A DNA stretch of 36,086 nucleotides. Source: Clostridia bacterium (GTDB lineage Bacteria > Bacillota > Sulfobacillia > RBS10-35 > JADGHG01). The translations under genes were made by a program, and so were the position numbers. The stretch is taken from the NCBI GenBank assembly GCA_019689585.1, contig JADGHG010000006.1, positions 1 to 36,086 on the forward strand, read 5' to 3'. The notes beneath the pieces are model-generated. The model was not told where the DNA came from. It did no database searches and saw only the letters and a program-made list of their open reading frames with translations. Below, one piece after another: positions 1-9,494 of this stretch (its first letter is position 1; every line of letters starts with the position of its first letter).

Positions 1-67
1 TGGGGGGGGCCGCGGCCCCCCCCCCCCGCCCGGGGGGCGGGGGGGGGGGGGCGGGGGGGGGGGGGGG
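1..67. other. Low-complexity poly-G/poly-C stretch, probable contig-end artefact
   Basis: Sequence is almost only runs of G and C with no codon structure; it abruptly interrupts an open minus-strand reading frame. Confidence 0.75.
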
Positions 68-236
68 CCCCCACGACGCGCAAGCCGGCCAACGAGCGCG
101 CGAAGGCGAGGGCCTCGGCCGCCTCCGCCCCGGCCTCGGCCGATCTCGCCGCGCGCCCGAGGACGGCCAGGTAGACGGCGACGGCGATGGCCAGGCCGGC
201 GAGCCAGAGAAGGTGTCGCGCACGCGCACGACCCAC
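68..236 (-). CDS. Partial N-terminus of a membrane-anchored protein, possibly CwlD-like N-acetylmuramoyl-L-alanine amidase (truncated)
   Basis: GTG start at 236-234; translation VGRARARHLLWLAGLAIAVAVYLAVLGRAARSAEAGAEAAEALAFARSLAGLRVVG gives a signal anchor/TM segment. cwlD commonly follows rpsI in Bacillota; the catalytic region is not in the window. Confidence 0.35.
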
Positions 237-328
237 GAAGGCGGCCCCCGGCCTCCCCTATGCCGGGGCCGGCTCGGCCATGCAGGGCTCTGCCTTGCGC
301 GGACGGGGAGGGACGGGCTCGGCGGGGC

Positions 329-757
329 CTAACGCTTCGAGAACTGCGGCGCCTTGCGGGCCTTCTTCAGACCGTACTTGCGCCTCTCCTTGACGCGCGC
401 GTCGCGAGTCAGGAAGCCCGCCTTCTTGAGGACCGCGCGCCAGTCGGGCTCGGCCTGGCAGAGCGCGCGCGCGATCCCGTGGCGGAGCGCCCCCGCCTGG
501 CCCGTGAGGCCGCCCCCCTCGACCTTGGCGAGGACGTCGAAGCGGTCGTTCGCCTGAACGGCTGCGAGCGGGGCGAGGACCGTCTCCCGGTGACCGACCT
601 GCGGGAAGTAGTCCTCGAGCGGGCGCCCGTTCACGGTGACGCGCCCCGTGCCCGCGACGAGGCGCACGCGCGCCACCGCCTCCTTGCGGCGGCCGGTACC
701 CCGGTACTCGCCGCGCGAGCCGAAGGGGACGCGCCGGCTTCCGACGGCGACCGGCAC
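329..757 (-). CDS. rpsI: 30S ribosomal protein S9
   Basis: Translation includes [16 protein letters not shown] and C-terminal [19 protein letters not shown], typical of S9. Confidence 0.97.
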   Translation of the reverse strand: MPVAVGSRRVPFGSRGEYRGTGRRKEAVARVRLVAGTGRVTVNGRPLEDYFPQVGHRETVLAPLAAVQANDRFDVLAKVEGGGLTGQAGALRHGIARALCQAEPDWRAVLKKAGFLTRDARVKERRKYGLKKARKAPQFSKR

Positions 758-760
758 CGG

Positions 761-1252
761 CTAGGCCTCCTCCGCGGCGCGCGAAGCGAGCTCGCGCGCC
801 TTCCGAATGCGCCGGAGCGGAAGGGGCTCCGGCTTCTGCGCCGCATGCGGGTGCTCCGGCCCCGCGTAGACGCGGAGCTTCTTCAGCATGCGCCGGCCGA
901 GCGGCGTGCGGGGAAGCATCCCCGCCACCGCCTTCCGCACGGCGCGCTCGGGCCAGCGCGCGAGGAAGGCTTCGTAGTCCATGGCCTTCAAACCGCGCGG
1001 CCAGCCCGAGTGGCGGTAGTAGATCTTCTTCTTCGGCTTCTGCCCCGTGAGGCGGACCTCCCGGGCGTTCACGACGATCACGTGGTCGCCCGTGTCGACG
1101 CCGGGCGTGAACGTGGGCTTGTGCTTCCCGCGCAGGACGCGGGCGATCTCGCTCGCGAGCCGGCCGAGCACGAGCCCCTTCGCGTCGACGACGTACCAGC
1201 GACGCGCCCCCGGCTCGCCCTTGTCGCGGTAGGTCCGACCGTCGTAGGCCAT
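761..1252 (-). CDS. rplM: 50S ribosomal protein L13
   Basis: [45 protein letters not shown]. Start placed at ATG 1252 (MAYDGRTY); the ORF track starts at 1279, which coincides with the predicted transcription start. Confidence 0.95.
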   Translation of the reverse strand: MAYDGRTYRDKGEPGARRWYVVDAKGLVLGRLASEIARVLRGKHKPTFTPGVDTGDHVIVVNAREVRLTGQKPKKKIYYRHSGWPRGLKAMDYEAFLARWPERAVRKAVAGMLPRTPLGRRMLKKLRVYAGPEHPHAAQKPEPLPLRRIRKARELASRAAEEA

Positions 1253-1285
1253 CGCGATCGCACCGCCTTGTGAAGACACGAAGAC

Positions 1286-1314
1286 ATTCTAGGGACGGGG
1301 CGGCAACAAGTCAA
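1286..1314 (-). promoter_or_regulatory. Predicted sigma-A-type promoter for rplM-rpsI
   Basis: Minus strand TTGACT (1314-1309), 17-nt spacer, TAGAAT (1291-1286), overlapping the end of truA. Confidence 0.65.
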
Positions 1315-2095
1315 CGAAGTCCTCCCCGCGGAACTCGGCGAAGGGGTAGCGGACCGAGACGAGCGTGAGCCCCTCGGGCGGCGCCGTCGGCCCGGCCGGC
1401 CGCGCGCCCCGGACGATCTCGCCGAGCGCCTCGAGCGTCAGCGCGCCGCGCGCCACCTCGACCAGCGTGCCGACGAGCGAGCGGACCATCTTGTAAAGGA
1501 AGCCTCGCGACTCGGCCCAGAGGGTTACCAGCGGGCCGCGCGCCGACACGGCCAGCTCGACCCGGCGCACCGCACCCCAGACCGGCCGTCCGGCCCGGCC
1601 GAAGGCGCGGAAGTCGTGCGTGCCCGAAAGCGCGGCGCAGGCTCGGGCGAGCGCCTCACGGTCGAGGGGCCCCGGCCGCAGCCAGGCGAACGGCCGCCAG
1701 AAGGGGGAGGGGTGGTCGGCCGTCCAGATGTTGTAGACGTACGTCTTGCTGATCGCGTCGCGCCGCGGGTGGAAGCCGGGCGGAGCCGTTCTAGCCAGGA
1801 CGACGGCGAGGTCCTCCGGGAGGCGCGCGTTGAGCGCCGGCGGGACGCGCTCGGGGGGGAGCGCGAACGGCCCGCGCGCGAGGACGGGCAGGGCGGCCGC
1901 GTGCACGCCTCGGTCGGTGCGCCCGGCGGCGACGGTCGCGACCGGCCGGCCAGCGAGCTCCGAGAGCGCTTCCTCGAGCGTCCCGCGCACGGTGGCCTCG
2001 CCCTTCGCCTGCCGCTCGTAGCCGTGAAAGCGCGTCCCGCGGTAGGCGAGGACCAGGAGAAGGTCGCCCGGCCGCGCGGCGAGGGGCTCCGTCAT
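1289..2095 (-). CDS. truA: tRNA pseudouridine(38-40) synthase TruA
   Basis: LAYRGTRFHGYERQ...AAGRTDRGVHA...SGTHDFRAFGRAG...RGFLYKMVRSLVGTLVEVARG; ATG at 2095 overlaps ecfT stop (ATGA). Confidence 0.95.
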   Translation of the reverse strand: MTEPLAARPGDLLLVLAYRGTRFHGYERQAKGEATVRGTLEEALSELAGRPVATVAAGRTDRGVHAAALPVLARGPFALPPERVPPALNARLPEDLAVVLARTAPPGFHPRRDAISKTYVYNIWTADHPSPFWRPFAWLRPGPLDREALARACAALSGTHDFRAFGRAGRPVWGAVRRVELAVSARGPLVTLWAESRGFLYKMVRSLVGTLVEVARGALTLEALGEIVRGARPAGPTAPPEGLTLVSVRYPFAEFRGEDFVDLLPPRP

Positions 2096-2892
2096 CCCCA
2101 GAGCCGCCCCCAGCCGGCGGCGACGACGCAGAAAAGGGCCGTCACGGCCACGGCCAGGCCGTCCCGGGCCGTGAAGGCCGGCTCGCGGAAGTGCGTCCGC
2201 CCCTCGCCTCCCGCGTAGCCCCTCGCCTCCATGGCGAGGGCGAGCTCCTCGGCCCGCCGGAACGAGGCGACGAAGAGCGGCACCAAGACCGGCACGAGCT
2301 GCCGGGCCCGCCGAAGGAGCGACCCCGACTCGAAGTCGGCCCCGCGCGCCATCTGTGCCTTCATGATGCGGTCCGCCTCCTCGAACATCGTCGGGATGAA
2401 GCGGAGCGCGATCGACATCATGAGCGCCACCTCGTGCACGGGGAGGCCGAGGCGCTTGCCGGGCGAGAAGATCCGCTCGAGGCCGTCGGTGAACGCCATG
2501 GGCGAGGTCGTGAGCGTGAGGAGCGTCGTGGCCCAGACGAGGAGGACGAGCCGCACGCCGAGCGCGGCGGCCACGGAGAGCCCCTCGCGGCTCAGCGCGA
2601 GAGGCCCGAGGCGCGCGACCGGCTCGCCCGGGATCGAGACGGCGTTGATCGCGGCCGTGATGACGAGGAGGACCAGGATCGGCCGGAGCCCCCTCAGGAT
2701 GGCCCCGACCGGCGCCTGGGCGAGCCAGGTGGCGAGGGCGACGAGCGCGAACGCGACGAGGTAGCCGGCCGGGTGGCGGACCGAGAAGAGCGCCACGATG
2801 AGAAACGCGACGGCCACGAGCTTGGCGCGCGCATCGAGCCGGTGAAGGGCGCTCCGGCCGGGCAGGAACTGGCCGAGCGTGAGGTCCCTCAT
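2092..2892 (-). CDS. ecfT: Energy-coupling factor transporter transmembrane protein EcfT
   Basis: LGQFLPGRSALHRLDARAKL start; multiple TM segments; ARGAxFE and MEARGY EcfT signature motifs; follows two EcfA ATPases. Confidence 0.93.
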   Translation of the reverse strand: MRDLTLGQFLPGRSALHRLDARAKLVAVAFLIVALFSVRHPAGYLVAFALVALATWLAQAPVGAILRGLRPILVLLVITAAINAVSIPGEPVARLGPLALSREGLSVAAALGVRLVLLVWATTLLTLTTSPMAFTDGLERIFSPGKRLGLPVHEVALMMSIALRFIPTMFEEADRIMKAQMARGADFESGSLLRRARQLVPVLVPLFVASFRRAEELALAMEARGYAGGEGRTHFREPAFTARDGLAVAVTALFCVVAAGWGRLWG

Positions 2893-3785
2893 CGGCGCCG
2901 ACCCGCCCGGGCGCGCCCTTTCGCCTCCGCGATCGCGCGCACCGCCTCCTCCGGCCGCACCACGTCGCCCGGAAGCGGCCAGCCGCAGGCCCTGAGCCGC
3001 CGGCAGAGCTCGGCCGCGAAGGGCGGCTCGAGGCCGAATTGCGCGAGGTCGCGGCCCGAGGCGAAGAGCTCCCGGGGCGGGAGGTCGGCCACGACGCGCC
3101 CGCGCGCGAGGACGACGATGCGGTCGCAGAGCTCGGCCATCTCCTCCATGCGGTGCGAGACGTAGACGAGCGTCCGCGGCCGTCGCCCCGACGACTGCCA
3201 GCGGCGGACGATCTCGAGGAGCGCGCGTCGGCCGGCCGGGTCGAGCCCGGCCGAGGGCTCGTCGAGCACGAGCACCTCGGGGTCCATGGCGAGGACGCCC
3301 GCGATCGCCACTCGGCGCATCTGCCCGCCCGAGAGCTGAAAGGGCGAGCGGCCCGCAAGCGACTCGGGCAGCCCCACGTCCTTCATCGCCCGCGCGACGC
3401 GCGCGCGCACCTCGTCCGGGGGCAGGCCGAGGTTGCGCGGGCCGTAGGCGATGTCGTCGAAGACGGTCTCCTCGAAGAGCTGCGCCTCCGGGTACTGGAA
3501 CACGACCCCCACGGTGCGGCGGAGCTCGAGCCGCAACCTCGCCCGCTCGCGCCGCGAGAGGCCGCGGCCCGTGGTGTCGCGGCCGGACACGACGACGCGG
3601 CCTGCCGTCGGCTGGAGGAGGCCGTTCAAGTGCAGGGCGAGCGTCGTCTTACCCGAGCCCGTCGCGCCGGCGAGCCCGATCCGCTCGCCGTCCCCGATCG
3701 CGAGCGTCACGTCGTCGAGGGCCAAGGGCCCTCTCCGGCCGGCCCGCTCGTACCGGAAGCTCAGGTGCTCGACGGAAATGGGCAG
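2889..3785 (-). CDS. ecfA2: Energy-coupling factor transporter ATP-binding protein EcfA2, probable CTG start
   Basis: Walker A GATGSGKTT, signature LSGGQMRRVAIAG, Walker B VLVLDEPSAGLD. No ATG/GTG/TTG near the conserved N-terminus; CTG at 3785-3783 yields (M)PISVEHLSFRYE, matching the family N-terminus. Confidence 0.9.
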   Translation of the reverse strand: MPISVEHLSFRYERAGRRGPLALDDVTLAIGDGERIGLAGATGSGKTTLALHLNGLLQPTAGRVVVSGRDTTGRGLSRRERARLRLELRRTVGVVFQYPEAQLFEETVFDDIAYGPRNLGLPPDEVRARVARAMKDVGLPESLAGRSPFQLSGGQMRRVAIAGVLAMDPEVLVLDEPSAGLDPAGRRALLEIVRRWQSSGRRPRTLVYVSHRMEEMAELCDRIVVLARGRVVADLPPRELFASGRDLAQFGLEPPFAAELCRRLRACGWPLPGDVVRPEEAVRAIAEAKGRARAGRRR

Positions 3786-4609
3786 AGGGCGTCCACCAGC
3801 CCTTCCAGGGTGACGACCCCCTGGGGCACGGCCAGCCCCGCCTCCCGAAGCCCTTCGGCCACGGCCACGGCCGGCGGCGGCGCAAGGCCGAGCGCGGCGA
3901 GCTCGGCGGCGCGCGGGAGGACCTCCCCGGGCGCCCCTTCGAGGGCGACGCGGCCGGCGGCCAGGACGAGGACGCGGTCGGCGAGGGCGGCCTCCTCGAG
4001 GTGATGCGTGATCCACACGACGGCGAGGCCGCGCGTGCGACGGAGCTCCTTCACCGTCGCGACGACCGACTGGCGGCCGACCGGGTCGAGCATCGAGGTG
4101 GCCTCGTCGAAGACGATCGCCTGGGGCAGCATGGCGAGGGCGCCCGCGATCGCGAGCCTCTGCTTCTGCCCGCCCGAGAGGCCCGCCGAGGGCTCGTCCC
4201 GCAGCTCCCAGAGGCCGACGGCGGAGAGGGCGTCCTCGACCCGCCGGCCGATCTCCGGGCCCGGCACGCCGAGGTTCTCCGGCCCGAACGCGACGTCGTC
4301 GGCCACGACGGGCGCGACGATCTGGTTGTCCGGGTTCTGGAAGACGATCCCGACGTGGCGGCGCGCCGCCCGCTGGCCGTCCGGGTCGCGGGTCGAGCGG
4401 CCGAGGACGCGCACCTCGCCCTCGTCGGGGACGAGGAGGCCGTTCAGCGCCTTCGCGAGCGTCGACTTGCCGGAGCCGTTCGCGCCCGCGACCGCGAGCC
4501 ACTCGCCGGCCGCGAGCGAGAGCGAGACGCCGTCGAGGGCCCGCACCGCGCCGCCCCGTCCGTCCGGGTAGGCGTGGCGCAGGCCCTCGGCCTCGATCAC
4601 GGCCGCCAT
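3761..4609 (-). CDS. ecfA1: Energy-coupling factor transporter ATP-binding protein EcfA1
   Basis: Walker A GANGSGKST, Q-loop FQNPDNQIVAPVVADDVAFGPENLG, LSGGQKQRLAIAGALA, ATSMLDP. Confidence 0.95.
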   Translation of the reverse strand: MAAVIEAEGLRHAYPDGRGGAVRALDGVSLSLAAGEWLAVAGANGSGKSTLAKALNGLLVPDEGEVRVLGRSTRDPDGQRAARRHVGIVFQNPDNQIVAPVVADDVAFGPENLGVPGPEIGRRVEDALSAVGLWELRDEPSAGLSGGQKQRLAIAGALAMLPQAIVFDEATSMLDPVGRQSVVATVKELRRTRGLAVVWITHHLEEAALADRVLVLAAGRVALEGAPGEVLPRAAELAALGLAPPPAVAVAEGLREAGLAVPQGVVTLEGLVDALCPFPSST

Positions 4610-4614
4610 CGCGG

Positions 4615-4953
4615 CTAGACGAGCTCGAGCCGCACGAGCGGCGCGCCGTCGCCGCGCCGCGGGCCGAGGCGGAGGATGCGCGTGTAGCCGCCCGGCCGCT
4701 CGGCGTAGCGGGGCGCGAGGGTGTCGAAGAGCTTCTTCAGGACGTCCTCGTCGAGGAGCACGGCCGCCGCCTGGCGGCGCGCGTGCAGGTCGCCCGCCTT
4801 CGCCTTCGTGATGAGCTTCTCCGCCAGCCGGTCGACCTCGCGCGCCTTGGCCTCGGTCGTCACGATCGCCTCGTGGCGGAAGAGGGCGGTGATCAGGCTG
4901 CGAAAGAGGGCGCGGCGCGCGTCCCGCGGTCGCCCGAGCTTCGCGTAGGCCAC
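4615..4953 (-). CDS. rplQ: 50S ribosomal protein L17
   Basis: KLGRPRDARRALFRSLITALFRHEAIVTTEAKAREV; GGYTRILRLGPRRGDGAPLVRLELV. Confidence 0.96.
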   Translation of the reverse strand: MAYAKLGRPRDARRALFRSLITALFRHEAIVTTEAKAREVDRLAEKLITKAKAGDLHARRQAAAVLLDEDVLKKLFDTLAPRYAERPGGYTRILRLGPRRGDGAPLVRLELV

Positions 4954-4975
4954 GGCCCCGCCTCCTTCCCGGTCG

Positions 4976-5929
4976 TCAGTCCTCGCTCTGGCGGAGGTGA
5001 AGCCCGAGCGCGGCGAGCTTCTCCTCGACTTCCTCGAGCGACTTCTTGCCGAGGTTGCGGACCTTCATCATGTCCTCGGGCGTCTTGGCGATGAGCTCCC
5101 CGATCGTGTTGATGCCGGCCCGCTTCAGGCAGTTGAACGAGCGCACCGAGAGGTCGAGCTCCTCGATGCTCCGCTCGAGCAGGTGGTCGCGCTCGCTCGC
5201 CTCCTTGTCGGCCATGAGCTCAAGGCCCTCGACCGGGCCCGCCAGCCCGACGAAGAGCGCGAGGTGCTCCGTCAGGATGCGCGCCGCGAGGCTCGTCGCC
5301 TCGTCGGCCGCGATCGTCCCGTCCGTCCACACCTCGAGCGTGAGCCGGTCGAAGTCGGTCTGCTGGCCCACGCGCGTGTCGGTGACGGTGAAGTTGACGC
5401 GCCGGATGGGCGAGAAGATGGCGTCGATCGGGATGACGCCGATCGGCGCGTCCGGCTTCTTGTTGCGCTCGGCCGGCGAGTAGCCGCGGCCGCGCTCGAC
5501 CAGCATCTCGATCGCGAGCCGGCCGTTCTTGTCGAGCGTCGCGATCTTCTGCTCGGGGTTGACGATCTCGACGTCGGCGGGGCACTGGATGTCGGCCCCC
5601 GTGACCTCCCCCTCGCCCTCGGCCTCGATGCGCACCGTGTAGGGCCCCTCGCCGTACGTGCGGATCGCGAGGCCCTTCACGTTCAGGATGATGTCGGTGA
5701 CGTCCTCGAGCACGCCCGGAAGGCTCGAGAACTCGTGGAGCACGCCGTCGATCTTGACGGAGGTCACGGCCGAGCCGGGGAGCGACGAAAGGAGCACGCG
5801 CCGGAGCGCGTTCCCCAAGGTCGTCCCGAAGCCGCGCTCGAGCGGCTCGACCACCAGCCGGCCGTACCGGCCGTCGGGCGACTTCTCGACAAGCTCGATC
5901 GTCGGACGCTCCATCTCGACCGTCGCCAC
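4976..5929 (-). CDS. rpoA: DNA-directed RNA polymerase subunit alpha
   Basis: [45 protein letters not shown] and C-terminal [18 protein letters not shown]. Confidence 0.98.
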   Translation of the reverse strand: MATVEMERPTIELVEKSPDGRYGRLVVEPLERGFGTTLGNALRRVLLSSLPGSAVTSVKIDGVLHEFSSLPGVLEDVTDIILNVKGLAIRTYGEGPYTVRIEAEGEGEVTGADIQCPADVEIVNPEQKIATLDKNGRLAIEMLVERGRGYSPAERNKKPDAPIGVIPIDAIFSPIRRVNFTVTDTRVGQQTDFDRLTLEVWTDGTIAADEATSLAARILTEHLALFVGLAGPVEGLELMADKEASERDHLLERSIEELDLSVRSFNCLKRAGINTIGELIAKTPEDMMKVRNLGKKSLEEVEEKLAALGLHLRQSED

Positions 5930-5962
5930 GCGCGTCCCTCCCCCGTCTCCGCGGGTCGCCTG

Positions 5963-6595
5963 TCAGCGCGAGTAGTGCTCGACGATGAGGCTCTCGTCGA
6001 GGGGCACCTGGATCTCGTCGCGCGCCGGGAGCCGCAGGACTTCGCCCGACAAGGCCGCCAGGTCGACCGTGACCCAGGCCGGCGGGTCCATCGCCGGCTC
6101 GGCGTCGCCGGCCGCCAGGTCCCGGAAGTGCTGCATCGAGCGGCTCCCCTCGCGCACGGCCACGCGGTCGCCCGGCCGCACGAGGTACGAGGGGATGTTG
6201 ACGCGGCGGCCGTTCACCTCGATGTGGCCGTGCAGCACGAACTGCCGGGCCTGCGGCCGCGAGCGCGCGAACCCCATGCGGAACACGACGTTGTCGAGGC
6301 GCGACTCGAGGATCTGCATGAGCCGCTCGCCCGTCACGCCCTTCGCGCGGCTCGCCATCTCGACGTAGCGGCGGAACTGGCGCTCGAGCGGCCCGTAGAT
6401 GCGCCGCGCCTTCTGCTTCGTGCGCAGCCGGATGCCGTACTCCGAGAGCTTGCGCCGTGCCAGCTGGTGCTGGCCCGGCGGCCCTTTCTTCTTCTCGATG
6501 GGGCACTTGTCGGTGTAGCAGCGGTAGCCCTTCAGGTAGAGCTTCTCGCCCTCGCGCCGGCACAGGCGGCAGACGGGCCCCGTGTACCTCGCCAT
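5963..6595 (-). CDS. rpsD: 30S ribosomal protein S4 (Cys/Zn-type N-terminus)
   Basis: [44 protein letters not shown]4 domain [39 protein letters not shown]. Confidence 0.97.
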   Translation of the reverse strand: MARYTGPVCRLCRREGEKLYLKGYRCYTDKCPIEKKKGPPGQHQLARRKLSEYGIRLRTKQKARRIYGPLERQFRRYVEMASRAKGVTGERLMQILESRLDNVVFRMGFARSRPQARQFVLHGHIEVNGRRVNIPSYLVRPGDRVAVREGSRSMQHFRDLAAGDAEPAMDPPAWVTVDLAALSGEVLRLPARDEIQVPLDESLIVEHYSR

Positions 6596-6610
6596 CTCCC
6601 TGCCGCCTCC

Positions 6611-7000
6611 TTAGACCCGCCGCCTCTTGGGCGGTCGGCACCCGTTGTGGGGGATCGGCGTGACGTCCTTGATGACGCTCACCTCGAGGCCGGCCGCCTG
6701 CAGCGCCCGGATGGCGGCCTCGCGGCCCGAGCCGGGCCCCTTCACGTACACTTCGACCTCGCGCATGCCGGCCTCCATCGCCTGCCGGGCGGCCGCCTCG
6801 GCCGCCATCTGCGCGGCGAACGGCGTGCCCTTGCGCGAGCCCTTGAAGCCCTGCGTCCCGGCCGTGCCCCAGGCGATCGCGTTGCCCGCCGGGTCGGTGA
6901 TCGTCACGATGGTGTTGTTGAACGTCGACCGGATGTGGGCGATCCCCCGGTCGACGTGGCGCCGTTCACGCCGTCTGCGCGCCGTCCGCGTCTTCGGCAT
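6611..7000 (-). CDS. rpsK: 30S ribosomal protein S11
   Basis: [64 protein letters not shown]. Confidence 0.98.
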   Translation of the reverse strand: MPKTRTARRRRERRHVDRGIAHIRSTFNNTIVTITDPAGNAIAWGTAGTQGFKGSRKGTPFAAQMAAEAAARQAMEAGMREVEVYVKGPGSGREAAIRALQAAGLEVSVIKDVTPIPHNGCRPPKRRRV

Positions 7001-7037
7001 CCGGACGCATTCCCCCTATGGCCGATTGACTATCCTA

Positions 7038-7409
7038 TCACTTCTTGCGCCGCACGCCAACGGTGCGCCGCGGGCCCTTGCGCGTGCGCGCGTTCGTCTT
7101 CGTCCGCTGGCCGCGCACCGGCAGCCCGCGCCGGTGGCGCAGGCCGCGGTAGGTGCCGATGTCGATGAGCCGCTTGATGTTGCGCTGGACCTCGGCGCGG
7201 GCCTCGCCCTCGACCTTGTGGTGCTTCTCGATCTCCTCGCGCAGCCGCGCCACCTCGTCCTCGGTGAGGTCGCGCACGCGCGTGTCCGGGTGGACGCCCG
7301 TGCGCGCGAGGATGCGGCGGGCGAGCGAGGGCCCGATCCCGTAGAGGTACGGCAGGGCCGCCTCCACCCGCTTGTCGCGCGGAAGGTCGACGCCGGCGAT
7401 GCGTGCCAT
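7038..7409 (-). CDS. rpsM: 30S ribosomal protein S13
   Basis: [68 protein letters not shown]. Confidence 0.98.
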   Translation of the reverse strand: MARIAGVDLPRDKRVEAALPYLYGIGPSLARRILARTGVHPDTRVRDLTEDEVARLREEIEKHHKVEGEARAEVQRNIKRLIDIGTYRGLRHRRGLPVRGQRTKTNARTRKGPRRTVGVRRKK

Positions 7410-7424
7410 CGACTGCTACCCCCT

Positions 7425-7538
7425 CTACCCCTGGCGCTGCTTGTGGCGCGGGTTCTCGCAGATGACCATCACCCTGCCGTGGCGCCGGATGATCTTGCAC
7501 TTCTCGCACATCTTCTTCACCGACGGGCGTACTTTCAC
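7425..7538 (-). CDS. rpmJ: 50S ribosomal protein L36 (Zn-ribbon type)
   Basis: GTG start at 7538, manual translation [37 protein letters not shown]; not in ORF track because of size. Confidence 0.95.
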   Translation of the reverse strand: MKVRPSVKKMCEKCKIIRRHGRVMVICENPRHKQRQG

Positions 7539-7551
7539 CGCGCTCCACCCC

Positions 7552-7776
7552 CTAGCCGCGGAACCGGTACGTGATGCGTCCACGCGTGAGATCGTAGGGC
7601 GATAGCTCTACTGTAACGCGGTCGCCGGCCAGGATGCGGATGAAGTTCATGCGCATCTTGCCCGAGACGTGCGCGAGGACGACGTGGCCGTTGTCGAGCT
7701 TCACACGGAACATCCCGTTGGGCAAGGGGTCGACGACCGTGCCCTGGACCTCGATCGTGTCCTTATTGCGCGCCAT
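7552..7776 (-). CDS. infA: Translation initiation factor IF-1
   Basis: [74 protein letters not shown]. Confidence 0.98.
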   Translation of the reverse strand: MARNKDTIEVQGTVVDPLPNGMFRVKLDNGHVVLAHVSGKMRMNFIRILAGDRVTVELSPYDLTRGRITYRFRG

Positions 7777-8080
7777 CCGACGTCGTCCCCCCTTCCCCCG
7801 CCTGGCATGCCGAGAGCATCTCCCGCAGCACCTCGTCGGCCGGCGGCCGCCCGCGGGTGAAGTGGCCGTCGTAGCGGGCGTCGTGCCACCCGACGAGCTC
7901 GACGTGGCGCCGGTTCTTCTTCTTCGGCCGCCGCGCCGGCCGCGTGCGCCCGTCGGCGACGAGGAGGTAGCGGTCCCCCTCGTGGCCGACGACGACGTAC
8001 ATCGTCCCGCGGTCGCGCCCGGCCGTCGAGCGCACGACGCGGCCGGGCGGAGGCAGGGGCGGAGGCGCGTCCCCCGGCAT
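7763..8080 (-). CDS. KOW domain-containing RNA-binding protein (L14e/L6e/L27e-like)
   Basis: [53 protein letters not shown]; located between map and infA as in Bacillota. Start chosen at ATG 8080. Confidence 0.85.
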   Translation of the reverse strand: MPGDAPPPLPPPGRVVRSTAGRDRGTMYVVVGHEGDRYLLVADGRTRPARRPKKKNRRHVELVGWHDARYDGHFTRGRPPADEVLREMLSACQAGEGGTTSDGAQ

Positions 8081-8082
8081 CG

Positions 8083-8838
8083 TCACACCGCCTCGTCGAG
8101 CGTGAGGATCTCGGGCCCGTCGGCGGTGATGGCGACCGTGTGCTCGAAGTGGGCCGACAGCGACCCGTCCTTCGTCCGCACCGTCCAACCGTCGGGGTCC
8201 GTCACCGTCTCGGGCGCCCCGGCGTTCACCATCGGCTCGATGGCGATCACCATGCCCTCTTTGAGGAGCGGCCCGCGGCCGGGCGGGCCGAAATTGGGGA
8301 CGCTCGGCTCCTCGTGCATCGCGCGGCCGACGCCGTGGCCGACGTACTCGCGCACGACCGAGAACCCGGCCTCCCGCGCCACGCGCTCGACAGCGGCGCC
8401 GATGTCCCCGACGCGGCCGCCGGGAAGCGCCTTGGCGATCCCGGCCGCGAGGCTGGCCTCGGCAGCCTCGAGGAGCCGTCGCCCGAGCTCGCCCACCTCG
8501 CCGACGGGGAAGGTGTGGGCGCGGTCGCCCACGTAGCCGTCGAGCGTCACGCCGACGTCGATGCCGAGGATGTCGCCCTCGCGCAGCCGCTCCGGCCCCG
8601 GGATGCCGTGGATGACGACGTCGTTCGGCGCGACGCAGATCGGGGCCGGGAAGCCGCGGTAGCCTTTGAAGGTCGGGTAGCCCCCGTGCCGCACGATGAA
8701 CTCCTCGGCGAAGCTCGCGAGCTCCGCGGTCGTCACGCCCGGCCGGACGCGGCGGCCAAGCTCCGCGAGGACGCGCGCCACAAGCCGCCCCGCCTGGCGC
8801 ATCCGTTCGATCTCGCGCCGCGACTTCAGGATGATCAC
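8083..8838 (-). CDS. map: Type I methionine aminopeptidase
   Basis: MIILKSRREIERMRQAGRLVARVL; NDVVIHGIPG; GDILGIDVGVTLDGYVGDRAHTF; GHGVGRAMHEEPSVPNFG; EPMVN. Confidence 0.97.
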   Translation of the reverse strand: MIILKSRREIERMRQAGRLVARVLAELGRRVRPGVTTAELASFAEEFIVRHGGYPTFKGYRGFPAPICVAPNDVVIHGIPGPERLREGDILGIDVGVTLDGYVGDRAHTFPVGEVGELGRRLLEAAEASLAAGIAKALPGGRVGDIGAAVERVAREAGFSVVREYVGHGVGRAMHEEPSVPNFGPPGRGPLLKEGMVIAIEPMVNAGAPETVTDPDGWTVRTKDGSLSAHFEHTVAITADGPEILTLDEAV

Positions 8839-9494
8839 GCGCCCTCGACCCCCGCCGCCGAAAGGAGCGCGCGCGTCACGTCCTCCGGCCGGCCGCTAGC
8901 CGGGACGCTCCGCAGAAGGCCCCGCCGGGCGTAGAAGTCGCGGAGCGGCAGCGTGTCGCGGCGGTACACCTCGAGGCGGCGCCGGACCGTCTCCTCGCGG
9001 TCGTCGTCGCGCTGGACGAGCCGGCCCCCGCAGGCGTCGCACACGCCGGGGCGCGCCGGCGGGTCGAACTCGACGTGGTAGTTCCGGCCGCAGGCTTCGC
9101 ACACCCGCCGGCCCGAGAGCCGGCGCACGACCTCGTCGTCCGGCACGGCGAGCTCGAGGACGGCCGTGAGCGGCCGGCCGAGCTCGGAAAGGAGCCGGTC
9201 GAGCGCCTCCGCCTGGGGGCGCGTGCGCGGAAAGCCGTCGAGGATGAAGCCGCCCGCCGCGTCCTCTTGCGAGAGCCGTTCCCGCACGAGCCCGACCGTG
9301 ACGTCGTCGGGCACGAGCTCGCCCCGGTCCATGAAGGACTTGGCGAGGCGGCCGAGCGGCGTCGCCTCGCGCACGGCCTGGCGGAACATGTCCCCCGTCG
9401 CCACGTGCAGGGCCCCCGTCGCGCGGGCGAGCCGCTCGGCCTGCGTGCCCTTGCCCGCCCCCGGCGGCCCGAGGAGCACGACGCGGACGGTCAT
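8835..9494 (-). CDS. adk: Adenylate kinase with Cys4 (Zn) lid
   Basis: LLGPPGAGKGTQAERLA; HVATGDMFRQAV; GFPRTRPQAEAL; lid CEACGRNYH...CDACG. Confidence 0.97.
   Translation of the reverse strand: MTVRVVLLGPPGAGKGTQAERLARATGALHVATGDMFRQAVREATPLGRLAKSFMDRGELVPDDVTVGLVRERLSQEDAAGGFILDGFPRTRPQAEALDRLLSELGRPLTAVLELAVPDDEVVRRLSGRRVCEACGRNYHVEFDPPARPGVCDACGGRLVQRDDDREETVRRRLEVYRRDTLPLRDFYARRGLLRSVPASGRPEDVTRALLSAAGVEGA

Noticed and set aside
1253-1290. L13 leader RNA upstream of rplM
   Set aside because: The predicted TSS leaves only ~27 nt before the start codon, too short for the known leader.
1289-3358. 689-aa minus-strand ORF as one fusion protein
   Set aside because: Only the C-terminal part is TruA from ATG 2095; the upstream part is an out-of-frame reading of ecfT and ecfA2.
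4997-7168. Plus-strand 723-aa ORF and many other plus-strand ORFs across the window (e.g. 12786-15107, 15104-17425, 16422-18314)
   Set aside because: All lie opposite conserved ribosomal genes and have no recognisable motif; typical high-GC antisense ORFs.
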